Below, piece after piece: positions 49,501-61,839 of a stretch of 64,000 nucleotides of DNA; position 1 is the stretch's first letter; every line of letters starts with the position of its first letter. The notes beneath the pieces were generated by a model that did no database searches, was not told the DNA's origin, and saw only the letters and a list, made by a program, of their open reading frames with translations. The stretch is from Cephalotus follicularis (taxonomy: Eukaryota > Streptophyta > Magnoliopsida > Oxalidales > Cephalotaceae): NCBI GenBank assembly GCA_001972305.1, contig BDDD01002862.1:62001-126000 (forward strand), read 5' to 3'. Position numbers and translations under genes: made by a program.

Positions 49501-50230
49501 TCCATCACGTGCGCCAAGTATCCACTGCAACCCTGTTTTATAAGCCTATCAGCATGAAGGGCTGATGTGATCCGAACTGGCTGGTGCTCTAAGGTTCCAA
49601 TAAACTGGAACTGAGACTGCCCTGGCATACTGAAGGTCATGACCTTCTCGTAACAATTCACTTGAGCCTAGTGCGCAACTAATCAATCCATCCCTAAGAT
49701 CACATCCAACACATCCATCGGCAACACTATAACATCTGCTATCAAGACACGACCGGTAATCTCTATAGTACAAGACTTACACACCCATTCGGAGTACACA
49801 GGCTCTCCTACTGGTGTGCTAACCTCCATAACGAATGGCAAAGGCTCAGGTTTCACCACAACGTAACACAGAAAATGATATTCAATGTATGAATGAGATG
49901 CACATGGATCAATAAGAGCTCGTGCTATATGCTGAGAGATACGAATAGTACCTCCTATCACTGAAGCCGATCCCGTTGCAGCTCTCAATTGTTGCAAGAG
50001 TTCGTTCATAGGGCCATAGTCGCTTGTATCTCCATCAGAAAATCCATTGGCTCTTCTTGAGCTAGTGTAACAAATTCCCTTTCAAGTGCTACATTACCTT
50101 CTCCCTGTTCCTCAACACCTCTATTAACTTTAGTCCGTCTAGCTGACTGTCTACCTTTTTCTCTTCTGGAATTTCCTCCACGTCGTCCTTCCATATCTAC
50201 CTTATATAAGAGAATAGGGTTAGATATCAA
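49501..50230 (-). pseudogene. G1 protease and a short gag-like stub
   Basis: On -, GGTIRISQHIARALIDPCAS, HSYIEYHFLCYVV (the LIDxGASHSFI site region of Tekay proteases) and VLIADVIVLPMDVLDVILGMD mark the protease. Upstream a basic stub, MEGRRGGNSRREKGRQSARR, may be the gag start; the rest of gag is not between it and the protease. Confidence 0.75.
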
Positions 50231-50383
50231 TTTATTTAAACCACAATTCCAAAATAACTAAAGCAACAAGCAATATCATTCATAACTCTTTATTCCAATA
50301 TAAATGTACCATAAACAACATTATCCTTAACACTTAATTCCAATAGACAAGGATCCTATCCTGGCATAGCCAACATAGATTGG

Positions 50384-50395
50384 GCTCTGATACCA
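50384..50395 (-). other. G1 primer-binding site
   Basis: On -, TGGTATCAGAGC (complement of gctctgatacca), six bases inside the LTR: initiator-methionine tRNA type. Confidence 0.85.
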
Positions 50396-50401
50396 CCAAA
50401 C

Positions 50402-52976
50402 TGTCACGCCCTGAACCGTAGGGAGAACCCCACAATCCGACATGTGGCAAACCTTCCGTAAGAACCATCCATATAACATTATCATACATCCAAAAGTACG
50501 CTATAATTTAAAACTTTAAATACATAAACATGCATGCAAAAACATCCATACAACATTCTTGCAGATAAGCCCAACCATATACATAACATCATAGTATCTA
50601 GAGCGATGCCACAGGCCGACAGGTCAAACAACAATTCTTATATATCCAAATTTCATATAAGGTAGATAAACAACAGAAACTGAACTGTCACTGGAATTGG
50701 ACCTCCTGATCTACAAACCCTCCAGTCTGTTCACTTCGAGGCATCCTCGTTACTCGGCCTTAGTTGTTGTGCCCATTTCGAGAATGGGTTAACCAAACAC
50801 AGTCATGTAGGTAATACTATATGCAATGAAATGTACAGTTTATACAGTTATATGCATGGCATGTGAAATGCATGAATGCCAATTATGGACAACGTTAGTA
50901 CATCAACCGTCCCTAGCGGTGGCATACATAACGATGTCCTGACCATAGAATCACAATCCATACACCCTAGGTCTACAGATAATCCGTCAATCAATCTGTA
51001 ACCATACATAGGGGCAAACAATCCGTAAGGTCAAAGTACTCATTTGTCTCTCCGGCCCGAGATAGTACCCCTACCGTCTATATACTCTTCGTGTCATAGT
51101 CGTGTGAAGCATGGGATAACACTGGCCACATAATCCATACCGCATCGTAATGCTAGTCCCAAACGTACTAGCTCATAATCGATATCTTTGTAATTCATAC
51201 CATACCATATCCATCAACAATGTGGTGATCCCCGTAGGTTCACCCAAAAGGGAGGATTATATATATTCGTGTAATGTGGCCCAACACCCATAACTTTTAT
51301 GACGGAAATAAAGATTATTAATGGGTTATCCTGTCAAGTCTCAATCATAGCAAACATATAAAACCTGTAGCCCATTACCGTATATCGTAGAAATGATAGG
51401 GACCTAAATAAAGGATCACGTAGGATCCATTCGTTAAAACCGTTTTCAAAACCATTTCCATAGCCATTACACTAACCATTTTCTTGGTCCCTATCGGAGT
51501 TATAAAAACAATAGAGAGGAGGCCCAACTAGGATATTCGCGTCCAAACATCCCAAATGAACTATCCTACCCATTTATTGAAAACCTTATTGAAAATCCAT
51601 TTGAATATTTGTCAAACTCTTTTATTGAAACTTTTCTTTAAAGATTCATTTTGAAGATTGATTTGTAGGTTAATAATGTTAAAAGATGATTTACATAGGT
51701 TACAAGGCCCTGGGGAGGCTTGCTATGGAATCCATTTGAAGCTAAAAGCATTTGGGATTGAAAAGGATTGAAAACAGTGTGTTTTGAAGAGAACAAGGTG
51801 CTAAGCGTCGACCCTTTGCTTCAAAGCGTCGAGTGTTTGCCCATATCTCCTAAGCTCTGATGTCTGACTTCGAGCTTTGAGTTCTAACCTCTACCTCTAA
51901 GGTCTGCCTTCAAGCTCCGAGGTTTGACTTCGAGCTTTGAGCTTTGATCTCTACCTCTGACCTCTACTTCTGAGGTCTGCCTTCAAGCTCCGAGGTTTGA
52001 CTTCGAGCTTTGAGCTTTGATCTCTACCTCTGACCTCTACTTCTGAGGTCTGCCTTCAAGCACCAAGGTCTGACTTCAAGCTTTGAGCTTTGAGCTCTAA
52101 TCTCTACCTCTGACCTCTACTTTTGAGGTCTGGTTTCAAGCACTGAGGTCTGACTTCAAGCTTTGCAGTCGACAATTGCTCTAAGCGTCAACTATTATCT
52201 CTTGAGCAAAGCACTAACACTCTGATCGAAGGCATTGACGGTTTGCAGCCTTTGCAAAACATCAAAAACGGTTGCTAACAATTTGCAGTTCAAACCAAAA
52301 CCATTTAAATCAGTTTAAAAATCTGATCCAGAGGAAGCTGTAAGTTCCAGTGGTCGATCATTAGTTGAAAACAACTTCAGACCTTCAGATCCGTACCCAT
52401 AACCCCTGAATCTAGAGAGAGAAGGGATTACGTTGATAAAACTCTCAATCTCTCTCTGATTTCTGTTTTCAGACAAAATCAATCATAGTAATCATCATAA
52501 CTCATCCATCTAACTTATATCCATCTATCTATAACCATAGAAACATACGATTGAATCAATATGCATGGATTCAAAGCATATATGTAGAACCTTCCTTAAT
52601 CTCTTTGAGAATAGAGAACAAGCTGATCGGCTACTTAAATCATTGTTCTGCTTCTCCATTCAAATTTTACACTTTGCCATGATCCCAATGACTCCTCCCT
52701 TGACCGTTTCTGCCCATTCTCTCTCTGACTCACTCTCTTACTAGAACAGGTTTTGAGAAATAAATATATGAGAATGAAAGGACTGAGCTGTCTATATATA
52801 GACTTCTTTTGGACGAAAATATCAAAAACTACGCTTAGGCTCTATTGAACCTATGCTACCTATAAACAATCATAAAAGTGAAAAATATTATATATCATAT
52901 ACAATCCATGCCATTCGTAAATACAATACCGTATAAATACAAACAAAATACATACATCTGTAACTTGAGGCTTACA
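50402..52976 (-). repeat. G1 5' LTR
   Basis: On + tgtcacgccctgaacc ... aggcttaca, 2575 bases. Same minisatellite (51855-52165) and TATA-like tctatatataga (52791-52802) as the low LTR. Confidence 0.92.
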
Positions 52977-55454
52977 ACGCCTGTCACATAAAAGGGTTAG
53001 ATGTTGTGCTTACGTGTTATGAGAACGGCTACCTTACTCCCTATGACAACTGTTTCAAGTCTTAGGGCAACAGTAGAACCGGATAGACTTGCCGTGATTG
53101 TCCTCGCATCCCAACAGTGAAGGATAGAGTATCTCATTGCCATTTGGCTAGAGCCTAGGGGTAATCACGGGGTGCATACTAGTGGTATATTCACTGAACT
53201 GACCCACCATAGGAAACCCATTTGGATTGACCTACATGTGTCAATAGGATTCCTATATGCGTCAGTAGTGCATAGTTACAAGGTGACTAGTATGCCATAC
53301 GTGACCTGCGTTGTTCCTTAGACCTGAGCGACTGCTTGACATTGCCGAGTGACTATCTAGCTTTGATTTTCGCCTTACCCAGCTCCTAGAACTAGCAAAC
53401 GGGTTGTCTTTGGGCCTTGTAGGATCCACGTGTGAGTGTGAGAGAGCGTGCAACAAGGGATCGTCACACCCGTAGGTTGGCTGACCGGCTCTATACTATC
53501 TGTGTCCATTACAGACTTTGAAAAACCTAGCCAGGTACCGGTGGACTGGAGACAAGGTTTCCGGGGAGGTCCATTGATAGTCGCAATGTGTAACCAGATT
53601 TATAGTCATCGCGGTTTTCATATACGGTTGACACTTATCCATGCCTTAGACCGCGGTTGGAGCCAAGCATGACAAGGGAATCACTGCACATATGCTGACG
53701 ATAGAAGAAAGTATTGGTTTAACTGGTTATCGATTGATTAACGTGGAAATTAATAAGGAATTGATTTCACGGATCCAGAATGCTATAGGATATCATTCCA
53801 GGGCCATTTGGATAATCAACGACTAGTGAGGTGGTCGTATCGGAACTTTGGGATGTTTCAAAAAATTTATCATTCGTACCAGATTCCAAACCGAACTTTA
53901 GGGTCCCTCCTGATTATTGGTGTGTTGATATGTGCAAGGCATATGTCATTCGGTAGGAGGATAGCATGAATGTTACTTTGCATAAGTATTTTGATTAACT
54001 AAGTTTTTAGCTACACCATGGTCAATTTACTATAGTCAAAGGTTGAGTGTATTACAAGTAATCATGTTGAGTGATTAAAAGAGAGATTGGGGCAGCAAAG
54101 CATACACATGAAGTGTGCATGCCTTGGCCGAAATTAAGGTTGTGTAGGGCACAACAATTTCTGCCATAATCCCGTTCCTTAGCCGCCCCTTCTTTTTCCT
54201 TTAGAGAGGATTTAAATTGAAGGGATATGAGAGAGAATTGAGCCATAAATGTGCATGTGTGTAGTGCACATTTGGGCCAACATTAGGCAAGTGTGTATGG
54301 AACACACTTGGGCCGAATGTGTGCTAAGGAAGAACAAAAATTCGGCCAAGCCCACCAAGCCCATTCTTTCCTTCCTTAGCCGCCCATGTGTTATCCTCTA
54401 GTGAGGATTTGAATGGTCAAATGGTTGAGTGTAGGACACTCAATGATCATACCTAGGAATGGCTTAAGGTATGGGCACATATGACCAAGGCATGGTGAGC
54501 CATGCTTGTCACATGTGATGGCCAGCCCTTCGGAGAGTTAGAGTGAGTCTAGGAGTCTCATAACATGTGTGTTACACATATCTCCTCATTCCAAGCCTTG
54601 GACCCATAGCTCTCTCATTCTTCTCTCTTATACCTTTCTTCATCACACTCTCATGGAAGCCATTGTTGAGTGTAGCTAAGAGCTTCAAGAAGAAATGTCA
54701 TACACTCATCTCCTCATCACCCTTTCTCTAGTCATTATAGGTGGATGTATCCTACACATTGTAGCATACTTCTACTTGTCTTGACTATTATATTTAGTGT
54801 TAGAACTCTCCATACAATAGAGGTCCCAAGGAGAATGTTATTATCCTTGGTTGAACCTTGCATGGTATGTGATGTAAGTTCTAACTTTGAGTGTTGTGAG
54901 TGAAAACCTTCGGCCCCCTCTTGAAGTGCTTGAACCCATGACTTTGGAGCTGTTGTGGAGGTTCTTGGAGGGCAAGGAAAGGAGCACAAAGTGTAGAGGG
55001 AGTATACTAGAAGGAAGGAGCAATCACCGGTGGTAATGGATTCATTTTCTCCTTCCCTATTTTCTTCTTGTTTTCTCACAGCCAAGCTAGGGTTTCTTGA
55101 TGGAAACCCTAGCTATGTTTGTGTATGTGTATTTGGATATGTTTTGGCCGAATCTCTTGAATTAGGAAGCTTGGAACACACTGCATCACTAGGGTTATGC
55201 AAGGCAAACCCTAGTTTCAATTTTGGTAGGATCAAGATTGAAGCATGCTTGACCCGTGAGTTCTAGCCTCCTATTTTAGGTTGTGATTCAATTGGAAATC
55301 TAATTAGTGATCCTTGGTATGTTGAGGACATTTATGGACATAGATGTTTTAGGATGTTCCCTTGCTTGGAGCTCCATGGATTGAAAAATTAAAATTGACC
55401 ATAATAAACACCTATGACCTAAAATGCCTTAACACCCTCAAATAGTTTTCAACA
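52977..55454 (+). repeat. C1 3' LTR, second part
   Basis: Resumes right after G1. From about 53225 to 55454 it is a direct repeat of 285-2519; 52977-53224 has no partner in the window. Ends ttttcaaca. Short open frames here repeat those of the 5' LTR and are not genes. Confidence 0.88.
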
Positions 55455-58017
55455 TGTACATGCATGAATGCAAGTTGTGATCTACTATTCATATACCGTC
55501 GTCCCATACCGGCGTATAGGAATGAGATCAAATCAATCAATCCGATCAATCATCTATCAGAAAATCAATAGTGGCGTATAAATACACTCAATCAGTTCTT
55601 ATAGAGCATGTGAACTCTAACAGTAAAATGTCAATATCGATAGCCTAACCATGGAAGGTAGTCCTCAAAAAAGGGTGGTGAGATGGGTCTAATTGTCTTG
55701 GGTTGATCAAACCCCAATCAACTAAACCGACTTAGTGGTAGTATCCATCTATGTCCGTACTCAACGGTGAGGGTCACCAAAGTGCATACTCGACAATAAG
55801 TGTAACCGGAGTGTACTAGCTCTAATTGCAGGCGGCTCCGTATAGTACAGCTCTCGTAGACGGCTAAGTCAGTAGCCCGAAGGCAGTGATGAGATAATTT
55901 GAGGGAACAAATGGATGTGTATAACCATCGCCTAGCTTCCTGACTAGAGTCACGAGGTCGCTCTCATAAGAATAGTATAGTACAATCAATTAGGGTCGAT
56001 AGTCAATAGGTGGTGAGTGTCTAACAAGAGGGAACAGATGAACGTTTAACCATCCCCTAGCTTCCTAACTAGAGACTGCTAAAGTGCCTATGGTCACAAT
56101 CAATCAATCCATCGAGGTCAATAGATAATAGGTGGCGAGTGTCTAACCAAAGGGAACTGATGGACATTTAATCATCGCCTAGCTTCTTGACTAGAGACCG
56201 CTAAAGGACCTATGGTCACAATTAGTAAATCAATCAATCAACACGACTACACAGTCGTTCAATACGATGGATCGGTCGATGGGTGGACCATAGTTCAGTC
56301 AGTCAATCAATCTATCAGGAAATGAATCAGTAGGTCAAGCATGCCAATTGAAAGTGCTATACAATCAATTGATCTACCAAAAGATCAATACCTACCTAAC
56401 CAAGATAGGAAACTGGTTTAAAAGGGCTTGAGTGATATCAAGTGTGATTTGGTCAAGCGGTCATTGAAAACGTATTGTAAACGATTTAAAAACAAGTAAT
56501 CGGGTGCTAAGTGACAACCCAAGTGGCAATGATTAGACTCCAAGAATCAACGCTTAGCTCAGTGAACTGAGTCAAATGTTGATGCTCAAGCTTACAATCG
56601 ACTCTAGCCAAAGGACGTTTCAGATAAAGCATCATCGCTTAACAATCCAGTAGCTTTGGTATTTTGTAAAGACAGACACTAAGCAGCAACGCCTTGGCTT
56701 TAGCATTGACGCTTAGCCAAGTGTGGGTGCATAGTGTCATCGGTCAATAAACATATAGAAATATGTTAAAAACATGTTTAAGATAGTGTCATTTGAGTAT
56801 TGGAAAACTCCAATGAAAACTGTTTGATAAATAAGTAAAAACAACACTTTTCGGGGGAAACCATCAGACCAGTCTACTGGTATGCACCAATCGACTGATA
56901 TGGCCTCACCAGTCGACTAATAATCGTCTGGAGCTTGTTTTGCAGAAAAACAGTAGAAATCAACTAAGCTCTATACGAGCTAACTTCGGTTTTTGACCAC
57001 CTTTCTCAAATTTTTTTGAAACGAAATTTTAGGGGTATAATCTAGACATGTCTAGAGATGACATATGAAGATATCAAGTCATTTGGATCACCTGAAGATT
57101 CTCAAATCAAAAAGGGGGTAAAGTGGATCTAAAAACCCATTTTCACCGATTTTCACTTTCAATCCATTTCAGTCAATTTCAATCATTGCAATTATTCAAT
57201 AACAATTTATATGTGCATAATCTTAAGCATTTTAGATAGAGATTATCTACCTAACAACCAGAAGCTTCAATGGAGGAAATCCCTCAGAAATTGGAGATTG
57301 GACTCAAGTCCAAAGATTCCTCAAGCTAAGCTCCAACCATGGATGATGTAGATGCAATAGATGGAGCTCAATCTTCTTATTAATGCTACTGACTTATGGC
57401 GGAAGAAGTAGGGCAGAAGAAGTGGTGTTGTGTGTGGAGAAATGGAGAAGAAAGAGAGAGGAAAAATAGGGAGAGAGACTTCAGGTTTTGAGGGAAATGT
57501 GAGGGGACTGTTTTTGTGTAAGTTGTGATGAAGGAATGTTATGGGAATGGTGAGAAAATAAGGNNNNNNNNNNNNNNNNNNNNNNNNNNNNNNNNNNNNN
57601 NNNNNNNNNNNNNNNNNNNNNNNNNGAATGTTTGGGGAGCAGGGGGTAACATGAGAGAGAAGGAGATGTTGTGTGTTGTGAGATAATTAGGGAGGGAAGG
57701 GTTGTTCATAAAGTAAAACGAGTGGTCCTCAATGCTTTAAAACATGTGGTTATGAAAGACCTCGGTTCTGCACTCCTGAAACTCAGATAAAACAACTCCA
57801 AATAATAATAGATTTTCATAACTACTAATTAAGCATCTACTTAATTTAATTACAAAAATAACCTCAAAATTTTCTCTAATTCAAATATACCCTTTTGTGT
57901 GTGACCCATTAAGTTTAATATTATGGCAGTAGATATGCAACTCTTGCATTTAATTAATTAGATACTTCTAATTAATTAACCCATAATGAATCTTATTAAT
58001 TATATTGGGATATTACA
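55455..58017 (-). repeat. S0: remnant of an old LTR, probable landing site of C1
   Basis: Diverged relative of S1/S2: shared words include ggaaggtagtcct..aaaagggtgg, agagcatg..aac, ggtcaagcgg, plus a 115-base tandem pair at 55995-56215 and a GA-rich stretch near 57430-57480. It begins part-way through the LTR, directly at the end of C1, so C1 probably split it. Its coding-sense start may be at 58017 (on + ...gggatattaca). Contains the N run. Degenerate GTCGAC-like words at 56555-56935. Confidence 0.6.
57564..57625. other. Run of 62 N
   Basis: Unresolved bases inside S0, in a GA-rich stretch, probably an assembly gap. True length unknown. Confidence 0.95.
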
Positions 58018-58972
58018 AGTCAAGATTGACGTCTAACAGTGTCTGATAATTACTCAGATAATATGAATAAAATACTGTGAACATTTTCAATTACAGTAAC
58101 GTACAATTCAATCCTTCCATCATACAATGCTCCAATTAAATCTAGGGTACATATTTATCTGTCAAACCCTAATAATTTAATTATATGTACCTCACCAATT
58201 ATTTCATTATTCATGATGAAATTAGAAAACTATTTTTTTAATTTACCTCTTGTTTTGGCTAGAGACTTTCTGAATTATGAATTAATCAAGCTACATAAGG
58301 CATTCCCCCTTTATCACAAGAGTGATGGATTCTTTGTTGACCACTCACATGACTCCATAAATAATCCATCATATCTAATATTTCACCTTATGATAATTTG
58401 AAGAATTATTTAGAATATATCCTATCAAAACATGACATCATATGCACAAGACAACTATGGTGTCTCAAGTCTAAGGACCACATGCACAACTGTAACATAA
58501 AAGTCATAATTGACATGCAATGATAACTCAATTTATATATTCTTAGTCAGGTAAGTTCAGTGAACTTATTCACCAATAAGCACCCACATATATGTTCTAG
58601 TGTCCACTACATTAATAACCGTGAGATCAGTCATACTCTCACTTGAGTGAAATATCATATGTGCTAATCTATATAGATTCACTAATGGTCATTTTAGTGA
58701 TCATGTAATTAGGAACATTTAAGAATAAAGCATATGTAAGAACAATATATCTCACTATTATGATCTCATCATAATTATATTTTCTTTATTTTTTAATTCT
58801 ATGGGTTTTATCATAATAATTATCACGTGAGATAATTAATAATGAAATTACTTAAATTATGATAAAGATATACCATATATTATTACCGAATAAATAAATA
58901 AGATAGTTCATCAAGAAATAATGTTTAAACCACATCGATTGTATGTAAGACACACATATATTTCTAATAACA
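58018..58972. other. AT-rich unassigned stretch, LTR-like in character
   Basis: No credible gene. Wording near 58300-58400 and 58440-58720 (for example ggcattccccctttatcac, gtctaaggaccacatgc, gtgtccactacattaat) looks like plant Copia LTR sequence, but no partner copy or termini are in the window. G3 begins immediately after. Confidence 0.4.
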
Positions 58973-61826
58973 TGTCACACCCCGTTTTCCATAAGACAGC
59001 GTTAAAGCGGTAAAGGCAATCAACATAACATTATCCAGCTCATGCAATGTTATGAATAAATAAAAACTTACGGAAACATCATATAAATAAGCTGAATTTA
59101 AACACGTGTCACGCATTCCATACTACGTGACACTAAATTGTTCCATAACAATTCCCAAAATAAAGCTCGATTGCCCTCAAACAGAGCGTGATACTAAATA
59201 CGATTACAAAATTCCATTATCCAAGATAAACATATTATCCTTTAAGTACAAAACCCAAATATAAATAACCATTGTTCATTGATCACAATTAAAATACAAG
59301 AGATGACATATCAGTCTTCTCTTCACTCCCAAACGCTCGCAGCAACGACACTTGTTGCATCAATCTGTAATAGTAGGGGGTTAGCCTTTGTCTTCACTCG
59401 GCTAAGTAGTAAAGTCATAAATACAATTAAGGATTTAAGATAATGCATGTCATGTAATGTATGCAATCGTGGATGCAATACATAGTATCTGATAATAATA
59501 CATATATATTTTTGTGTATATACATGTATAACGCCAATAGAGCAAACATGCCGATTGGCTACAATCCAACCATCCAATATGCAGACAAAGGCTACGAAGA
59601 CATCGCCATCTCCTGGCTCAGATGCTGTACTCCTCACTTTGGTCCCATCTCCCAGACGTCAAGAAGCAGGCCACAATCCAATGTTACTAGCACGCAGCTA
59701 AGTAACCAATCCACCATGGGTAACTCTAGCAAACTCCTGGCACCTAGAGAGAAACTCGCCATTAGCCGTCCATGGCAATCTCCACCATGCGACTAACAGC
59801 AACAATCCACAACCCCATTCAAGCCATTTATGAAGATAAATACTTGAAAACATATATATTTATCGAAATATATAACAATCCATTTTCCAAGTAAATCATG
59901 CATTATAAAATACTTGAAACAACATATTTGTCAAAATATTTAACAATCCTTTTAAACTGCATGTTTATTCAAAACATGCTTCAATCCATTTTAAAAATTG
60001 TATTTCGGTTTGAACATAGCAATTTATACAAACTAATGATTTATAATAAATCATGGGTGGAACTCCTTAAAAATGATGATTCATTCTTAAAGCAAGTAAC
60101 AATCCAATTCAATCAACAATCAACAATCCAGGCTCAATACAATGCAAGTACAACGCAATCATACGCTCAAACGTGCCTAGAGTCGTATCTAGAGTCGTTT
60201 CGGAGCTGACGGGTCCAATCCAAGTAAAACCATTCAAAACAGAAGGATAAGCGTCGACACTTATCCTTAGGGCGCCGACGCTTATCACCTCAAAGCGTCA
60301 ACGTTTCGTGCGTTTAATCCCAGGCTTAGCATAACTAAATGCGTCGACGCTTTTCCGAAGGCGTCGACGCTTTCTTGATACCAGAAGATATCACTTCAGA
60401 AGTCTCCATTCCAGAGGGACATCCAACCCCCAAACTTACTTGAAATCCCAGAAATCTTACCCGTCGATGTGGTAAGCTCTATAGGTTATCCATGCATATA
60501 ACCAGTTCATCAATCCATCAACAAATCATACTATTATAAGTGACATTTCAGGTACTCGCAAGCAATGTCACATTTCTACAATTATTCGTATAAGGCGTCG
60601 ACGCTTTCTTGAGAGTCGACGTCTACTGTCCATTTCACGCATGAAGGTCGACATTTATCGTGAGCGTCGACGCTTTGACAGCCCAGTAGCGTGATTTTCA
60701 CGTTTTAACCAAAACCAGGGGAAACAATCCAATAGACATGCAATCCAGTTTCGATTATTAACTTAGATTACTCATGCATAATTAGTTTGCACATCACAGT
60801 AATCATTCCAACAATCCTATCAATCCAATCAATTCGCAAAACAACAACAATTCATGCATAATCAATGGCATGAACATTAGCTTAAGTTCCAATTTGCATA
60901 TATGAAATCACCACAATTCCCCTAGCTTTTTGTTCCAAGTTAGGAATTAGAATGTCCACCCCTTTAAGTCCTAGAATCCAGCCTCATCAGCCTCAAGGTT
61001 CGTCCCGTTGCTGCTAGCCCACAAGCTTCAAGTTCCAAGCTCCAAAATGCTCAACAATGGTGGAAGTTCCCTTTCCTTCTCTCACTGGTTCCTTTTTAAA
61101 CTCATTGGTTTCTATCCTTTCTCTTTTCACAAGTGTTTAGCCGAGAAAGAGGATGAAGAGGGAGGAGTTTTATGCTGGTCACACATCTCTCTTCCTTCTT
61201 TGGCCCGTTGCATGCATCTCACAGGCTCCATTTCCCATTTTCCTCTTTCCTAGTTTTTGTTCTTTTCTTTTCTTTTTGCAGGTGCAGGTGATAAAGGACA
61301 CATATCCCCCTTGCATGCAATGACTGAGGACATGTTTTTGGTGCATGCATGGCGTCTTGTCGCATGGCTAACACGTCTCCCTGTCATGTGAAAGGCGTCT
61401 GAATAAAGCTCTACACATGCCCCCTTGCACCGCGTTTCTGTCAGTATTAGAACGTGCCTGATATTTGACTATAAGCGTCGACGTTTACATGCAGGCGTTG
61501 ATGCTTATAGCGTTTTACCTCAAAGGCGTCAACGCTATCCACAGGCGTCGATGTGCATGTACATGCACTTACGTGCGCTTTTTGTTTCAAAGGCGTCGAC
61601 GCTTTCCTTAAGGCATCGACGCTTTTAGCCTCAAACTGCACCGTTTGGCTTGAAATGCTTTTCTAACATTCTTTTAACAATTCCATATCATTCTTCTTCC
61701 AAAATTCAACGTCGTTAAAGTTAGGAAAACATCATCAAAGTCGGGAATTCTGACATTCTTGTTAATTCGCAACAGAGTTTCATTTCAAATTTAAATATTA
61801 CAATAATAAAAATCCTGGGCGTTACA
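58973..61826 (-). repeat. G3 3' LTR
   Basis: On + tgtcacaccccgttttcc ... cctgggcgttaca, 2854 bases, bounded by a purine tract (complement of tccacccctcctt) at 61827-61839. GTCGAC arrays at 60245-60380, 60590-60680 and 61465-61630. Small open frames are not convincing. Confidence 0.85.
60245..60680. repeat. GTCGAC arrays in G3 LTR
   Basis: Units such as aagcgtcgacac, atgcgtcgacgctttt, aggcgtcgacgctttc, gagtcgacgtc and gagcgtcgacgcttt in two clusters; a third lies at 61465-61630. Confidence 0.85.
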
Positions 61827-61839
61827 TCCACCCCTCCTT

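Larger units (their letters stand above)
11044..52976 (-). mobile_element. G1: Ty3/Gypsy chromovirus (Tekay/Del-like) inserted in the C1 3' LTR
   Basis: Two LTRs in the same orientation, 11044-29101 (with C2 inside) and 50402-52976, bound a minus-strand interior. With C2 and its duplicated target removed, the low LTR is 2574 bases, against 2575 for the high one. Interior parts are a primer-binding site, protease, reverse transcriptase, RNase H and integrase core at 47216-50230, then, beyond A1, a gag piece and the integrase C-terminus with chromodomain at 29145-30353. Flanking 5-mers are gcacc and acgcc, a poor target duplication. It is broken, with well over ten breaks, and its parts are out of the usual order. 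LTRs differ by about 10% over roughly 220 bases. Confidence 0.85.
285..55454 (+). mobile_element. C1: Ty1/Copia LTR retrotransposon, outermost shell of the nest
   Basis: A long-LTR Copia element read on +. Parts in order are 5' LTR (285-2519, left end not seen), primer-binding site, a leader of about 2 kb, gag, protease, integrase, reverse transcriptase, RNase H, polypurine tract and 3' LTR (10844-11043 plus 52977-55454). S1 interrupts pol and the whole G1 stack interrupts the 3' LTR. The Copia order (integrase before reverse transcriptase) and pol wording resemble the Angela/Tork side of plant Copia; lineage is an inference. It is broken, with about ten breaks in the coding part besides the insertions. 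LTR copies differ by roughly 12% over the 220 bases compared by eye, making C1 the oldest element here whose two LTRs can both be compared. Confidence 0.85.

Noticed and set aside
2521-50398. tRNA genes at tggtatcagagc words
   Set aside because: These are primer-binding sites next to LTR ends; no cloverleaf-length sequence surrounds them.
11044-52976. The two G1 LTRs as independent solo LTRs
   Set aside because: They share orientation, have equal net length, and a primer-binding site and a polypurine tract lie at the correct inner ends; the poor target duplication keeps some doubt.
59461-60209. Frames of about 100 codons in the G3 LTR as host genes
   Set aside because: No recognisable domain, AT-rich low-complexity composition, wholly within an LTR bounded by TG...CA and a polypurine tract.
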